Shown one piece after another: positions 36,583 through 46,241 of a stretch of 64,000 nucleotides of DNA. Within the stretch, counting starts at the first letter, position 1. The number at the start of each line of letters is the position of its first letter. Where the stretch lies: NCBI GenBank assembly GCA_000403295.2, contig KE159611.1, positions 681,645-745,644 of the forward strand. Reading direction: 5' to 3'. The position numbers and the translations under genes were made by a program. This DNA is from Lachnospiraceae bacterium M18-1 (GTDB taxonomy: Bacteria; Bacillota; Clostridia; Lachnospirales; Lachnospiraceae). The notes under the pieces were generated by a model. It made no database searches. It was not told where the DNA came from and saw only the letters and a list, made by a program, of their open reading frames with translations.

Positions 36583-36655
36583 TGTGGTTCACAGTATCTT
36601 TGCAGACTGCGCCTGATCCGTCTGCCGCCGCTGATCTGTCCGGCTGTGAACCACA
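36583..36655. repeat. Inverted repeat with TGTGGTTCACAG ends
   Basis: TGTGGTTCACAG (36583-36594) and CTGTGAACCACA (36644-36655) are perfect inverted repeats around 49 bp of GC-rich spacer, between the binding-protein gene and the terminator. The core TTCAC recalls the GTTAC-type repeats. Confidence 0.5.
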
Positions 36656-36671
36656 AGTTTTACAGTTCTAT

Positions 36672-38051
36672 TTACTCCCAGGCACTGTCGCCGGCGATCT
36701 TCGCTGCTTCCGCCCGGTTGGAATCCATATTTTTCAGGACGTCATTTGCTTCGCTCTGACCCTGGCAGTAAGAGATCATATCCGCGCCAAAGTCTCCCCA
36801 GTAGTCGTTGGTGTACTTGGTTCCGGTCTGGAGCACTGCTGTGCCCATCTTATCCTCATTCACGGTACCCATGAACTCTTCTTCCTCCGGCAGCCAGTGC
36901 TGTTCCAGTCCGTCGTCGTTCATGTCCAGGTTGGTATAAGCCGGTGAATTGTCCAGGATCTCCTGCAGGCTTTCTGTCGTTGTTACGAAATCAAAGAATG
37001 CCTTTACAAGCTCTTCATGCTCTGTTCCCTTATAGCCAAACATGGTCGGGCCTGCCGGGTTCGTCGGGAAGCTGGTGTTATCGCCCAGCGGGATGAGGAA
37101 CAATCCGAACTCATCCTCTGTTCCTGTCTCTTCCTGGATCTGTTTGATGTAGCTGGAATTTGCCATCGCCATCGCACAGTTTCTGTCGCCAAATTCATTT
37201 GCCATGTTGGTGCTGTCGGTTCCGATCCAGTCCTCACCGAAATATCCTTTATCCGATAATTCCTTGAACTGCTCCAGCACTTCCAGCATCTTTTCGTTGT
37301 CCGCAAATGTAGCCGTATTGTCATTCAGCGCTTCATACAGTCCCGGCTCCGCCTCTTCATATACGCCGCCGATCTGGAAAAATGCCAGCTGATGCTGCCA
37401 TCCGTCGGCGCCGGGCAGGAACCACGGTGTGATATCCTCTGCCGCGATCTTTTCACAGACCTTGAGCATCTCATCATAATCAGCAGGAATTTCCAGCTTT
37501 AATTCGTCAAATAAAGTCTTGTTGTAGACCATCACATATTCCGGTGAATTATGCCAGATCTGCAGTCCATACAGCTTGCCGTCATACTCACAGGAAGAAA
37601 GCCTTGCTTCCGGCATAAGGTCTTTCCAGCCTGCATCAGAAAAGTCTATACAATACTTTTCCGGATCCACGATCACGGAACTGATCGCAAACGGATTGGA
37701 CTGGATCCAGAAGATATCCGCACAGGAGTCGGTAGAAAGCTTGGACTGCAGGATATCGCTGTACTGATCCGCCGGGATCGTCTGCAGGTCTACCGTCACA
37801 TCATAGGTCTCTTCAAATCTGGCGATCGTATCGTCATACCGATTGTCCATCCATCCCGCGGACACCAGGATACTCAATTCCTCTCCCGCGAAATCTGCAC
37901 TGCCGGCTTCCTCTCCTTCATCGCCGCCGCTCTCGGTACTCTCCTGGGCATCGTCCTGGCTCCCGCCGTCAGAAGATCCTCCTGAACATCCGGCCGCCAT
38001 CGAAACCACCATCGCCGTACACAACAACGCACTGATTATTTTTTTCTTCAT
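36672..38051 (-). CDS. Extracellular sugar-binding lipoprotein
   Basis: This 459-residue protein begins with a lipoprotein signal, a KKK n-region, hydrophobic core and lipobox MAAGC with Cys22. An acidic linker rich in Ser, Gly, Asp and Glu follows. The rest is a type I solute-binding protein with EFGDRNCAMAMANSSY. It captures oligosaccharides for the two permeases. It is the first gene of the leftward operon and is divergent from the YesM-type kinase at 38478, which probably controls it. Confidence 0.93.
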   Translation of the reverse strand: MKKKIISALLCTAMVVSMAAGCSGGSSDGGSQDDAQESTESGGDEGEEAGSADFAGEELSILVSAGWMDNRYDDTIARFEETYDVTVDLQTIPADQYSDILQSKLSTDSCADIFWIQSNPFAISSVIVDPEKYCIDFSDAGWKDLMPEARLSSCEYDGKLYGLQIWHNSPEYVMVYNKTLFDELKLEIPADYDEMLKVCEKIAAEDITPWFLPGADGWQHQLAFFQIGGVYEEAEPGLYEALNDNTATFADNEKMLEVLEQFKELSDKGYFGEDWIGTDSTNMANEFGDRNCAMAMANSSYIKQIQEETGTEDEFGLFLIPLGDNTSFPTNPAGPTMFGYKGTEHEELVKAFFDFVTTTESLQEILDNSPAYTNLDMNDDGLEQHWLPEEEEFMGTVNEDKMGTAVLQTGTKYTNDYWGDFGADMISYCQGQSEANDVLKNMDSNRAEAAKIAGDSAWE

Positions 38052-38477
38052 ATCTTTTCATCCTCCCAGTTTTATTACACCCGTTTCCTCTTTCTGCAGC
38101 CCTGCGAAGATCTGCTTCTCCTCCGCCCTCTCCATCACGCCCCTGCGCCATGTCTCAGGCCGGCCGCTGCTCCCGGAACCCTGTGTTTTTTGTTACTTTT
38201 ATCCTATCCCTTTTCCTTCATTCCGTCTATGTATTTTCCGCTTATAAATTAGGACATTTTTTACACTTTTCACAATTTTCTATACACTTCCCTCTTTTCC
38301 CTATGCACTTTATACATACCCTTTCTCCTCCCCGCCTGTTCAGATTGTACATAATCACTTCAATCCTTTTATTATATTTGCATTTTCCAACATTCTGTTG
38401 TACCATAAAACCAGTTGCCGCCAAAAAATTTCCACCTGTACGGTTGAAAAATCTCTTCTGAAAGGCCCACGATCTAC
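38052..38477. promoter_or_regulatory. Divergent control region, binding-protein operon and kinase
   Basis: The 426-bp region is pyrimidine-rich on the plus strand. A minus-strand TATAAT lies at 38371-38376, giving a long leader of about 310 nt for the binding-protein operon; no good -35 is seen, as expected for an activated promoter. The ribosome binding site for the kinase at 38478 is weak. No other gene is seen. Confidence 0.4.
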
Positions 38478-40292
38478 ATGATGAAGCACAAACTGCAGAC
38501 CCATTTTTTCCTGACTTATTTTTTTATGGCCCTGATCATTGTCCTCCTCTACTCGATCTTTTTTTACCACTACACCTCCGACATCCTGATCGAGCGGGAG
38601 ACAAAAAATCTCCGGGAGCTCAACAACTCCTTTCTGACCCAGACGGATTCCGAGATCCGGGAGCTGGACAATGTATCCATCAACATTTCCTACGGCAGTC
38701 TGATCAAAGAGCAGCTCTCCGGATGGACCAGCACCTCGCCTGCCTCCGATGAGTTCCGAAACCTGGCCCAGCTCTTCATGTCCATCAACGGCACGAACCT
38801 GAACGCGGACCAGATCAACCTCTATGATTATAACGGCTACCTCCTGCGGGTGGGTACAAAGACCAATATCTATCCCATTGATCTGGAGACCCTGGACTGG
38901 ATAGACACGGTATCGGAAAATGCCGGAAAGAAGACTGTCAGCCTGCCCTATGCCACAAATGACCTGAAAACAAGCGGCACCTCCAGCACGCCGCCCACCT
39001 GGTACATTTCCCTCTATCGGACGCTCCGGAACGGATCCAAGGAGGAGATCGGCGTGATCGAGACTATGAAAAAATGCTCCTCTGTTTTCAAGAGCATCAC
39101 GACCTACAGAAGGAGGACAGAGCATGCGCCTGCCGTATATATCTATGATACCGGCGGAAATCTGGTCTACCCCTATGAAGTGCCGGAGGATGGCTGCGAG
39201 CCTGCGGATTATTATTCCCTGGCAGGGAAACACCCGGAAAATGATGCCGTGAAAACCTGGGGAGCTGGCGGTGAGCGGGAGCTGCTCATCCACAATACTT
39301 CCTCCTACACCGGCTGGACCTATGTTATCGTACAGGATGAAGCCCAGGTCCTTCTTCCGGTCAGAAATATGCTCCATTTTATGATCATGGTGGCTGTTCT
39401 GATGGTGGGGCTCTGCCTGGTCTTTTCCTATATGACCTCCCGCCGGCTCATCAGGCCGATCCGGAAGCTGAAACAGGTCATTCATAAGACTGTGCTGGAT
39501 TCTCTGGATGAAAATAACAAGGCGGAGCTGAGCAATTCTTTCGTGGAGCTGGAAGAACTGAACCAGGAATTTGCCGATATGAATGTGAACCTGAAAAAGT
39601 CCATGAATGAACTGCTGGATTCCCGCGCCCAGGAATTGAAGTCCCGGAATCTGGCGCTCCAGTCCCAGATCAATCCGCATTTCTATTATAATACACTTGC
39701 GAGCATCATCGTACTGGCGGAAAAGGAGCGCAACGACGAGGTCATCACCATCTGCCGCAATCTGACCCGGATGATGCGCTATATCACAGGCTCCTCCAAC
39801 ATGCCTGTCGCCCTCCGGCAGGAAATGGATTACGTGCGGAAATATCTGTACTGCATGAAGGTGCGTTTTCAGGATGATCTGAATTATACGGTTGAGGCGG
39901 ACGAATCCATCCTGGATGTGCCTGTACCCAAGCTTATCGTCCAGCCTATCGTGGAAAATGCTTTGAAATACGGCACAAACTGCAAACCGCCCTGGCATAT
40001 TTCCATCCGGAGCGTGATCACGGAAGATTCCTGGCGGATCGAAGTCGAGGATACGGGCAGCGGATTCTCGGACGAAGCCCTGAAGCAGATCCGGGAGCGC
40101 ATCCGCACCGCAGACGAGCAGCCAGGACTGCCGGAGCTCAATATCGACGGGCTCGGACTGCTCAATGTGTACATCCGCTGGCATCTGCACTGCGGGGAGC
40201 AGGCCATTTTTGATTATGGAAATACCGAAAAGCATCACGGGATCGTGGCCATCGGCAGAAAGTCAGAAAAAGCCGGAAACAGTGCTGAATGA
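38478..40292 (+). CDS. YesM-type sensor histidine kinase
   Basis: This 604-residue kinase has an N-terminal helix (about 8-30), a large extracellular Cache-like domain (to about 300), a second helix (about 305-325), HAMP and a coiled segment. The His_kinase domain follows with His401 in QINPHFYYNT, then an ATPase domain with IVENALKYG and GLGLLNVYIR. It senses a sugar or bound binding protein outside the cell and phosphorylates the AraC-type regulator downstream. The start is ATG 38478 or 38481. Confidence 0.92.
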   Translation: MMKHKLQTHFFLTYFFMALIIVLLYSIFFYHYTSDILIERETKNLRELNNSFLTQTDSEIRELDNVSINISYGSLIKEQLSGWTSTSPASDEFRNLAQLFMSINGTNLNADQINLYDYNGYLLRVGTKTNIYPIDLETLDWIDTVSENAGKKTVSLPYATNDLKTSGTSSTPPTWYISLYRTLRNGSKEEIGVIETMKKCSSVFKSITTYRRRTEHAPAVYIYDTGGNLVYPYEVPEDGCEPADYYSLAGKHPENDAVKTWGAGGERELLIHNTSSYTGWTYVIVQDEAQVLLPVRNMLHFMIMVAVLMVGLCLVFSYMTSRRLIRPIRKLKQVIHKTVLDSLDENNKAELSNSFVELEELNQEFADMNVNLKKSMNELLDSRAQELKSRNLALQSQINPHFYYNTLASIIVLAEKERNDEVITICRNLTRMMRYITGSSNMPVALRQEMDYVRKYLYCMKVRFQDDLNYTVEADESILDVPVPKLIVQPIVENALKYGTNCKPPWHISIRSVITEDSWRIEVEDTGSGFSDEALKQIRERIRTADEQPGLPELNIDGLGLLNVYIRWHLHCGEQAIFDYGNTEKHHGIVAIGRKSEKAGNSAE

Positions 40293-40359
40293 TCCGCTGC
40301 AGCGTTACGATTCACATTCATTTCACACACATGCAAAGTGTTACATAGGAGAACGTATC

Positions 40360-41118
40360 ATGGGAACTACAAAATATTCAGTAATCATAGCGGAAGATGA
40401 AATCCTGCTCTTGGATCATCTGGCGGAAAAAATCGAACAGTGCGCCCCGGATTTTGAAGTGGCGGGGAAGGCGCAGACCGGAGACGAGGCCTACCGTCTT
40501 GTGAAGGAGTACAGCCCCGACCTTCTGATCACGGATATCCGGATGCCTGTCATGAACGGGATCGAGCTTCTGGAAAAAGTCTACAACCACTGCCCTTTGA
40601 CAAAATTTATCATTATCAGCGGATATTCCGATTTTGAATACGCCCAGAGCGCCATCCGGCTGAAAGTATCCGAATATCTGTTAAAGCCGGTGGATCCGGA
40701 GGAACTGACCACGGCCCTCGGGAACATCCGGAAGCAGTACCAGATCGAACAGAAAGCTTACGAAGACATTTTCAACGAATCCATGACCCGGAACTCCCCG
40801 GAGCAGATCGCCGCCACCCTGCGGGATTACCTGGTCCAAAACTACAATATGGATATCAATCTGAACCTGATCGCAGGCAGCATGCATTACAGCCCCGGCT
40901 ACTTAACGAAGATCTTCCAGCAGCAGTACCAGGTATCCCCGCTGAAATTCATCACGCAGATACGGCTGTCCCAGGCGAAGCATTACCTGTCTCACAACCC
41001 GGAACTGTCCGTGAAGCAGGTCGGCGAGATGATCGGGTATCAGGATCAGGGGTATTTCAGCAGGCTGTTCAAGAAGAATACCGGGATAAGTCCGCTGGAT
41101 TGGCGGAATCAGGAGTAA
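40360..41118 (+). CDS. AraC-type response regulator (YesN-like)
   Basis: This 252-residue protein has a receiver domain with Asp59 (LLITDIRMP) and a C-terminal AraC double helix-turn-helix ending YFSRLFKKNTGISPLDWR. It is shorter than many YesN proteins because the middle domain is reduced. The start follows AGGAG; a longer frame reaches back into the kinase gene. It should activate the divergent glycan operon. A short palindrome follows its stop directly. Confidence 0.92.
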   Translation: MGTTKYSVIIAEDEILLLDHLAEKIEQCAPDFEVAGKAQTGDEAYRLVKEYSPDLLITDIRMPVMNGIELLEKVYNHCPLTKFIIISGYSDFEYAQSAIRLKVSEYLLKPVDPEELTTALGNIRKQYQIEQKAYEDIFNESMTRNSPEQIAATLRDYLVQNYNMDINLNLIAGSMHYSPGYLTKIFQQQYQVSPLKFITQIRLSQAKHYLSHNPELSVKQVGEMIGYQDQGYFSRLFKKNTGISPLDWRNQE

Positions 41119-41147
41119 TTTACAGTTCACGGCCTGTGAACTGTAAC
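41119..41147. repeat. Short GTTAC-type palindrome
   Basis: TTACAGTTCACGGC is followed directly by its near-perfect complement CTGTGAACTGTAA. It begins right after the response-regulator stop and could act as a terminator. It is the uninterrupted counterpart of the palindrome split by the IS at 13301-15090. Confidence 0.65.
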
Positions 41148-41185
41148 CATCCAGCCTATACCAGATAAATTTTCTTCCGGATGAA

Positions 41186-41214
41186 TTGTAAGTATTTTTA
41201 AAATGTGCTAAAAT
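41186..41214 (+). promoter_or_regulatory. Promoter of diguanylate cyclase
   Basis: TTGTAA (41186-41191) and TAAAAT (41209-41214) are 17 bp apart in AT-rich sequence, 40 bp upstream of the start codon. Confidence 0.6.
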
Positions 41215-41253
41215 AAATAATTATAAAAAATCAAAAATGGGAGGGAATTGATT

Positions 41254-42288
41254 GTGGATGATAAAACTTTTATGAACACCCAGCCTGATCCGAAGCCGGA
41301 AGAGCCTTATCGTTCCCTGGAACACGACTATCAATTACTGCAAATGGAAGTAGAAGAGCTTCGGGCACGTGAAGCCCGGCTGAAAGCCGAGCTGGAAGAG
41401 ATGCGGGCGCATGAAGCCGAATTAAAAGAGGAAGTCATAAGATCCCAGAACCGCGCCGAAATGATCGAGGGCTATAATGAGCTCATGATCGAGATGCTCA
41501 GCAAGCGGAAAGAATGGCTTCTTGTCATTGATGTAAATACAAAAGAAATTTTATACTGCAATAAGAAAAAGCAGGAAGGGATCGTCGCTACGGAAGTCTG
41601 TACTGTCTGCAAAAAGCGCCTTCCGTTCCACGGCGATATCCTCAAATGGAACAGCGAGGAGCAGTATAAAGTCTGGGAGATGGCCGGGGATGCCGATACC
41701 TATTACCGTATCACTTCATTTCCGATCGAATGGAAGGAACACGATTCCAATGTGCACATCATCGTTGACATTACAGACGAGAAGCGCGCTGCCCATAACC
41801 TTACCAGCAAAGCATACCATGATCCCGGCACCGGGATCAAGAACCGTCTCTTTTTTGAAGAATATATGGAAATGGTCCTCCGGGAGGAGCAGGACACCAC
41901 ACTCTGCTATCTCGACCTGGACGGACTCAAATATGTAAATGATAAGTACGGACATCTGGAGGGCGATACCTACATCCAGAATTTTGTAGAGCTGATCAAA
42001 ATGAATTTCCGGAGCGAGGATACGTTTGCCCGGATCGGCGGAGATGAATTTTGCCTTGTACTCAGCGGCAGCATCGGGGAGCTGATCGAACGGAAGATGG
42101 CGGAAATCCTGCGGGATTTCCAGACCGGAGGATTTGCCGAGTATCAGTGCAGCTTCAGTTACGGCGTCGTGGATATCGACGGGGCGGAGAATCATCTGTC
42201 CTATGACGAGATCCTCCAGAAGGCAGATGAGATCATGTATGAATGCAAGCGCAGGAATAAGGAGAAGTATCCGCAGCTTGTCAGATGA
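41254..42288 (+). CDS. Diguanylate cyclase with coiled coil and PAS-like domain
   Basis: This 344-residue protein has an N-terminal coiled coil (about 20-75) of EELRAREARLKAELEE type, a PAS-like domain containing CNKKKQEG and a CTVC pair (about 85-170), and a GGDEF domain with intact active site ARIGGDEFC. An RSED motif five residues before GGDEF matches the inhibitory RxxD I-site. GTG 41254 is chosen because GGGAGGG is at proper distance; a TTG at 41248 would be too close. It should make c-di-GMP, limited by product inhibition. Confidence 0.88.
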   Translation: MDDKTFMNTQPDPKPEEPYRSLEHDYQLLQMEVEELRAREARLKAELEEMRAHEAELKEEVIRSQNRAEMIEGYNELMIEMLSKRKEWLLVIDVNTKEILYCNKKKQEGIVATEVCTVCKKRLPFHGDILKWNSEEQYKVWEMAGDADTYYRITSFPIEWKEHDSNVHIIVDITDEKRAAHNLTSKAYHDPGTGIKNRLFFEEYMEMVLREEQDTTLCYLDLDGLKYVNDKYGHLEGDTYIQNFVELIKMNFRSEDTFARIGGDEFCLVLSGSIGELIERKMAEILRDFQTGGFAEYQCSFSYGVVDIDGAENHLSYDEILQKADEIMYECKRRNKEKYPQLVR

Positions 42289-43575
42289 AAATCTATGCAG
42301 GCACAATACCGATTCATGGGGATTCAGAGGAGGAAGAGCTCGTACTGCGTTCTGTTTCCGCGGCAGGGAAAACGGAGACAATGACATTTTCTCAGGTCGC
42401 AGTGGGCGAAGTCTGGGTCGCCGGCGGACAATCCAATATGGAATTTCACATGCGTTATGAAAAGCACCTGACGGAAGCCCTGAAGGTCTGCGTCAATCCG
42501 AGAGTCCGTTTTTTTGATGTGCCGGAGGTCAGTTATGACGGACAGGACGAAGAATTTGATTACAGCAGAATGGGAATCTGGCGGAAAGCAGATCCGGAAA
42601 ATCTGGAATATTTCAGCGCGGTCGGATATTATTTTGAACGAGAGCTCGAGCGCGTATTGGATGTCCCTGTAGGGATCATCGGATGTAATTGGGGCGGGAC
42701 AAGATCCTGCGCCTGGATGTCTGTGGAAAGCGTGGAACGCGCGGGGAAACCGTGGATGCAGATGTACGAAGACCGGATTGCTGAAATGGATATGGATGAA
42801 TACTGGGAAACGCAGCACGGCAATCCGATGAACCACAGAGGTGACCCCTTTGCCGATCCTTTCGAGGAAACAGTACTCCCAAGGACACTCAGCACCGAAG
42901 AACTGACAGATTTTTTTCAGAAGATGCCGGCCGGCACGGAGGAATACCGGGAATGTATGCTGCCGTGTGAAATTCCGGGATCTTTGTATGAACATATGCT
43001 GAAGACGGTCGCCCCCTATGGGATCCGCGGATTCCTCTGGTATCAGGTCGAAAGCGACGATGAGCCCGGAAAGCAATGCATATTTATGTTCCATTTCCGA
43101 TGCGGGAGAACAGATGGACATTCATCCGAAGGACAAAAAGGTCGTGGGGGAACGCCTTGCGCTTCTGGCAAGAGGGCATGTATACGGAGAAACGCTGTTG
43201 TGCGACGCGCCCGTGGCAGAGCGTATCCGGCGGGACGGCAGCCGCATAGAGATTACATTTCAGAACGCGGAAGGCGGGCTGAAGGTCAAGGGCGGTGCGA
43301 TAGAGGCGCTGCACGTCTATCCGGTGCAAATGTCCGGCGCAGAGAAGTCTGTTTGTAAAGGAGATGGAGTCCAGGCTGCGGCTGATACGGAAGGCGGAGC
43401 AGACCTCAGAGAGGAAATTCCGGTTACCGCTGATGTGGAAGAAATGAAACTGGTGATCCTGCTTCCAGAAGGGACCGGGGAAGTCGCCGTTAAATTTGCG
43501 CGGACCCGGTGGTATCTGGTCAACCTGTACAACCAGGCAGATATACCGGCTATTCCCTTTGAATTTGTATGTTAA
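42285..43575 (+). pseudogene. Broken sialate O-acetylesterase
   Basis: The first frame (42285 to about 43080) has the SGNH block VAGGQSNMEF, IIGCNWGGTRSCAWM and IRGFLWYQVESD of sialate O-acetylesterases. It then shifts to another frame, which carries the C-terminal DAGEQMDIHPKDKKVVGERLALLA block with the catalytic Asp-x-His. About 90 residues expected between them are missing, as is most of the usual N-terminal domain. The start overlaps the diguanylate cyclase stop by 4 bp. This is a deletion and frameshift remnant that is probably inactive. Confidence 0.8.
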
Positions 43576-43589
43576 AGGATCGCCGCAAA

Positions 43590-43670
43590 GTGAAACGGCC
43601 GCATAGCCATATGTGATGCCCTTGGGATATACCCCAAGGGCATCACATTATGGCCATCCGGCCGTTTCAC
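43590..43670. repeat. 81-bp nested palindrome
   Basis: GTGAAACGGCC (43590-43600) pairs with GGCCGTTTCAC (43660-43670), and inside TGTGATGCCCTTGGG pairs with CCCAAGGGCATCACA. The element lies between the convergent esterase remnant and kinase gene, where it can end transcription from both sides. It is likely a dispersed palindromic repeat. Confidence 0.65.
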
Positions 43671-43739
43671 CTGCATAAGCAAAATAGTAAGCTGCGCAGC
43701 AGCGGACTTCTGAATAAATATCCATAGGCCAGAAATATT

Positions 43740-44540
43740 TCACGCTCCTTTATACTGCAAGGTAATGCTGCTGTTCCACGCGCCTGACTTCATAGACTCC
43801 AGAACCGATTTTCCCTGCAGCCTTGCATATAGAAAGCCTGCGATAAAACTATCCCCAGCCCCCATAGTATCTACCACCCTGCAGGGCACGATCCCGCATC
43901 TTACAAAATCAGTTCCGTCATAGGCCATGCTTCCCGCACTTCCCATCGTTACGATCACAAGCCCCTCGCACAGCTCCTTCCTTTTTTTCAGGAAGGCTTC
44001 CGCATTATCTTCCTCTTTCTCTTCCAGAGAAAAGAACGCATAATCTACATATGGAAGGACCTCCTCTACCGCCGGATCCTGATGTTCATCCGAAAAGTCA
44101 AACGCGATCTGCAGGTCCTTGTCCCTTTCGCGCAGCCTTTGTATCTCCACTTCCATAGATCCATAGATTCCGGAGACCGCCATTGCATGCCCGCAGATAA
44201 ACTCCAGGTCCTCTTCATCAAGAGCAAAATCCTTCAGCACTCCCTTTTCATATTCTCCAAACTTCCGGTCCCCATTTTCCAGAAGGACATGGGTTACGGC
44301 CGTCCGGCCCGGAAGAATGTGGAGGTGCGAAACATCCACGCCTCTTTCTTCCAGCTTTTCCCTGACCAGCGCTCCATACGCGTCGTCCCCTGCCGCCCCC
44401 ACATAAGCGCTCTCTCCCCCAAGGCGCCGAATATAGGAAGCTACGTTCACCGGATTTCCTCCTACGTAACATTCTCCTGTTTCATCATATATATCAATAC
44501 AGTTATCTCCCAATGCTGCGATCCGCATTTTCTTTTGCAT
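43740..44540 (-). CDS. frlD: PfkB-family kinase, FrlD-like (fructoselysine 6-kinase type)
   Basis: This 266-residue ribokinase-family enzyme has GDNCIDIYDETGECYVGGNP near the start and the C-terminal anion-hole motif VDTMGAGDSFIAGF with the catalytic Asp. The short length and the GDNCID and YVGGNPVNVA segments are characteristic of fructoselysine 6-kinases. It is the last gene of a unit with two GntR regulators, and a deglycase and epimerase lie upstream, which supports Amadori-compound metabolism. The substrate could be another 6-phosphorylatable sugar amine. Confidence 0.8.
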   Translation of the reverse strand: MQKKMRIAALGDNCIDIYDETGECYVGGNPVNVASYIRRLGGESAYVGAAGDDAYGALVREKLEERGVDVSHLHILPGRTAVTHVLLENGDRKFGEYEKGVLKDFALDEEDLEFICGHAMAVSGIYGSMEVEIQRLRERDKDLQIAFDFSDEHQDPAVEEVLPYVDYAFFSLEEKEEDNAEAFLKKRKELCEGLVIVTMGSAGSMAYDGTDFVRCGIVPCRVVDTMGAGDSFIAGFLYARLQGKSVLESMKSGAWNSSITLQYKGA

Positions 44541-44620
44541 TTTTTATCATTCCTTTCATCAAAATATATCTCTGGACTGATCTGGAATGATATACGGAAG
44601 ATCACACATTCCTCGCAGGA

Positions 44621-45358
44621 TCACTGAACGGCCTCTGTCTGATAATGAAATTCGATCAATTCCGGATTCACATAAGCTTCTGTATATTCTACGATCGTGT
44701 AGTTTTTGTCCGCGCCTATATATATTACCCGGAATATGGTACTTCCTTTTTCGACCTGAAGCAGCCCCGCTTCTTTTTCTCCCGCTTCCACCGCCTGCAG
44801 TTCCTGGTTAAAATGCCGCGGAAGATGATCTCTCGCATCCATGTAATCATATAAAGACACCTTTTCAAAGTCAATCTGATCGATGTCTTCAAAATACTTT
44901 TTAGGCACATAGGTATATTCAACCGCGATCGGTTTTTCTTTACTCAAGCGCACTCTGTGCAGTCCCCAGACGATATCCTCTTTCCGGATCCCCAGATAAT
45001 ACGCATAATAATCACTGGGTTCCAGGTCTCCTTGTCCCAGCACGATATTACGCCCCTGCATCCCGGATTTTTTCAGCATGGCTGTGATACCGGTATTTCG
45101 GTCCTCCGTGGAAAGTTCCATGTTCAGCTTGGTACGCCTTGGTTTATCCACATAAGTCCCGCTTCCCTGTACCCGGTGCAGATACCCCTTTTCAACGAGC
45201 TGGTTAATGGCACGCTTGACTGTCATCCTGTTCACGCCATAGGTTTCCGCAAGCTCCCGTTCGCTCGGGATCTTTTCCCCCGGCAGGAACACCTGCTCCT
45301 CTATTTTTTTCGTAATGATATCCTGGAGCTGAATATACAATGGCATCCTATAATCCAT
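44621..45358 (-). CDS. GntR-family regulator with UTRA domain (1)
   Basis: This 245-residue regulator has an N-terminal winged helix (KIPSERELAETYGVNRMTVKR) and a C-terminal UTRA ligand-binding domain. The start overlaps the second GntR gene by 11 bp, so both are made together. It lies upstream of the FrlD-like kinase. It probably represses the Amadori-product genes and is released by a phosphorylated intermediate. Confidence 0.92.
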   Translation of the reverse strand: MDYRMPLYIQLQDIITKKIEEQVFLPGEKIPSERELAETYGVNRMTVKRAINQLVEKGYLHRVQGSGTYVDKPRRTKLNMELSTEDRNTGITAMLKKSGMQGRNIVLGQGDLEPSDYYAYYLGIRKEDIVWGLHRVRLSKEKPIAVEYTYVPKKYFEDIDQIDFEKVSLYDYMDARDHLPRHFNQELQAVEAGEKEAGLLQVEKGSTIFRVIYIGADKNYTIVEYTEAYVNPELIEFHYQTEAVQ

Positions 45359-46109
45359 ACTGCTCCCCTCCCAATTTCTGATCGATCAGCGGGTTACACT
45401 GCTTAAATACGACCCAGTCTTTTCTTTTAATAGAAAAGATATATTCTATCAGCTGTTCATCCGCATCGTAAGTGATCCCTGTTTTCTTGACTAAGGGCGT
45501 CATATTCGATACCTGGAGCACCTTTGCTTCTTCCTGGTTCGCATAAACAATTTCCACGATCTGCTCCCCCCGCGCCGGCGCCGCCTGATATTCCGCCTTC
45601 AGGATTTCAAGCAGGGAACGCTCCTCCAGGTTATATTTCATCAGCTTCGGTGCGATCTGTTCCGGAATAAAGGAATAATCCAGAGCCACCGGCAGTCGGA
45701 TCCCTTCATTTATCAGATAACGGACACGCGTGATCTTATACATACGGAATCCGATGGGCTGTCTGATCTTTGCAGAAAACCCTTTGTCTGTCTCGATCCG
45801 CTCAAATGCAAGCAGTTCATTGCTTAACTGCTTTCCGCATTCAAGCGCCTTTTGGGAAAAGGAACTGATCCCTCTCAGTCCTTCTTCTATCTTCTGCGGT
45901 CTTATATAGTAACCGCTCCGTTTTCTTGCCTCAATTACCCCCTCTGTCACCAGCATCTGCAGCGCAGAGCGGACCGTCGCCCTCTGCACCTGGAAATGCT
46001 CCGCCAGTTCTCGTTCCGCCGGAAGCTTCATATATTCTGTCAGCTTTTCCTTCATGATAAAATACTTGATCTCCCGGGCAATGAATGCATCCTTATTCAA
46101 TAGCTTCAC
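45348..46109 (-). CDS. GntR-family regulator with UTRA domain (2)
   Basis: This 253-residue regulator has a winged helix with LPAERELAEHFQVQRATVRSAL and a UTRA domain. It is only moderately similar to its neighbour, so the pair probably reads different ligands or operators. It is the first gene of a three-gene unit ending in the FrlD-like kinase. Its own promoter region carries a TTTGTATACCAAA palindrome. Confidence 0.92.
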   Translation of the reverse strand: MKLLNKDAFIAREIKYFIMKEKLTEYMKLPAERELAEHFQVQRATVRSALQMLVTEGVIEARKRSGYYIRPQKIEEGLRGISSFSQKALECGKQLSNELLAFERIETDKGFSAKIRQPIGFRMYKITRVRYLINEGIRLPVALDYSFIPEQIAPKLMKYNLEERSLLEILKAEYQAAPARGEQIVEIVYANQEEAKVLQVSNMTPLVKKTGITYDADEQLIEYIFSIKRKDWVVFKQCNPLIDQKLGGEQYGL

Positions 46110-46156
46110 GATCTTATCTCCTGTTTTTGTTGGTATCTCACAAATTAACTTCTTTG

Positions 46157-46190
46157 ATTATACTCCTTTTCATAAAATTTGTATACCAAA
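46157..46190 (-). promoter_or_regulatory. gntR promoter and palindromic operator
   Basis: A minus-strand TATAAT lies at 46157-46162. TTTGTATACCAAA (46178-46190) is palindromic around GTATAC and sits in the -35 area. Related TATACCAAA or TATACCAGA sequences overlap the -10 of the two other promoters in this cluster. A GntR autoregulatory site is inferred. Confidence 0.45.
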
Positions 46191-46241
46191 TTCAGGGGTT
46201 TCTTTTTCCCTGTTCAACAGAAAAAAGTCAAATCAGACCGT

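Noticed and set aside
38355..40238. 627-codon minus-strand open frame opposite the YesM-type kinase
   Set aside because: It mirrors the kinase gene, has no family features and would overlap the divergent promoter region.
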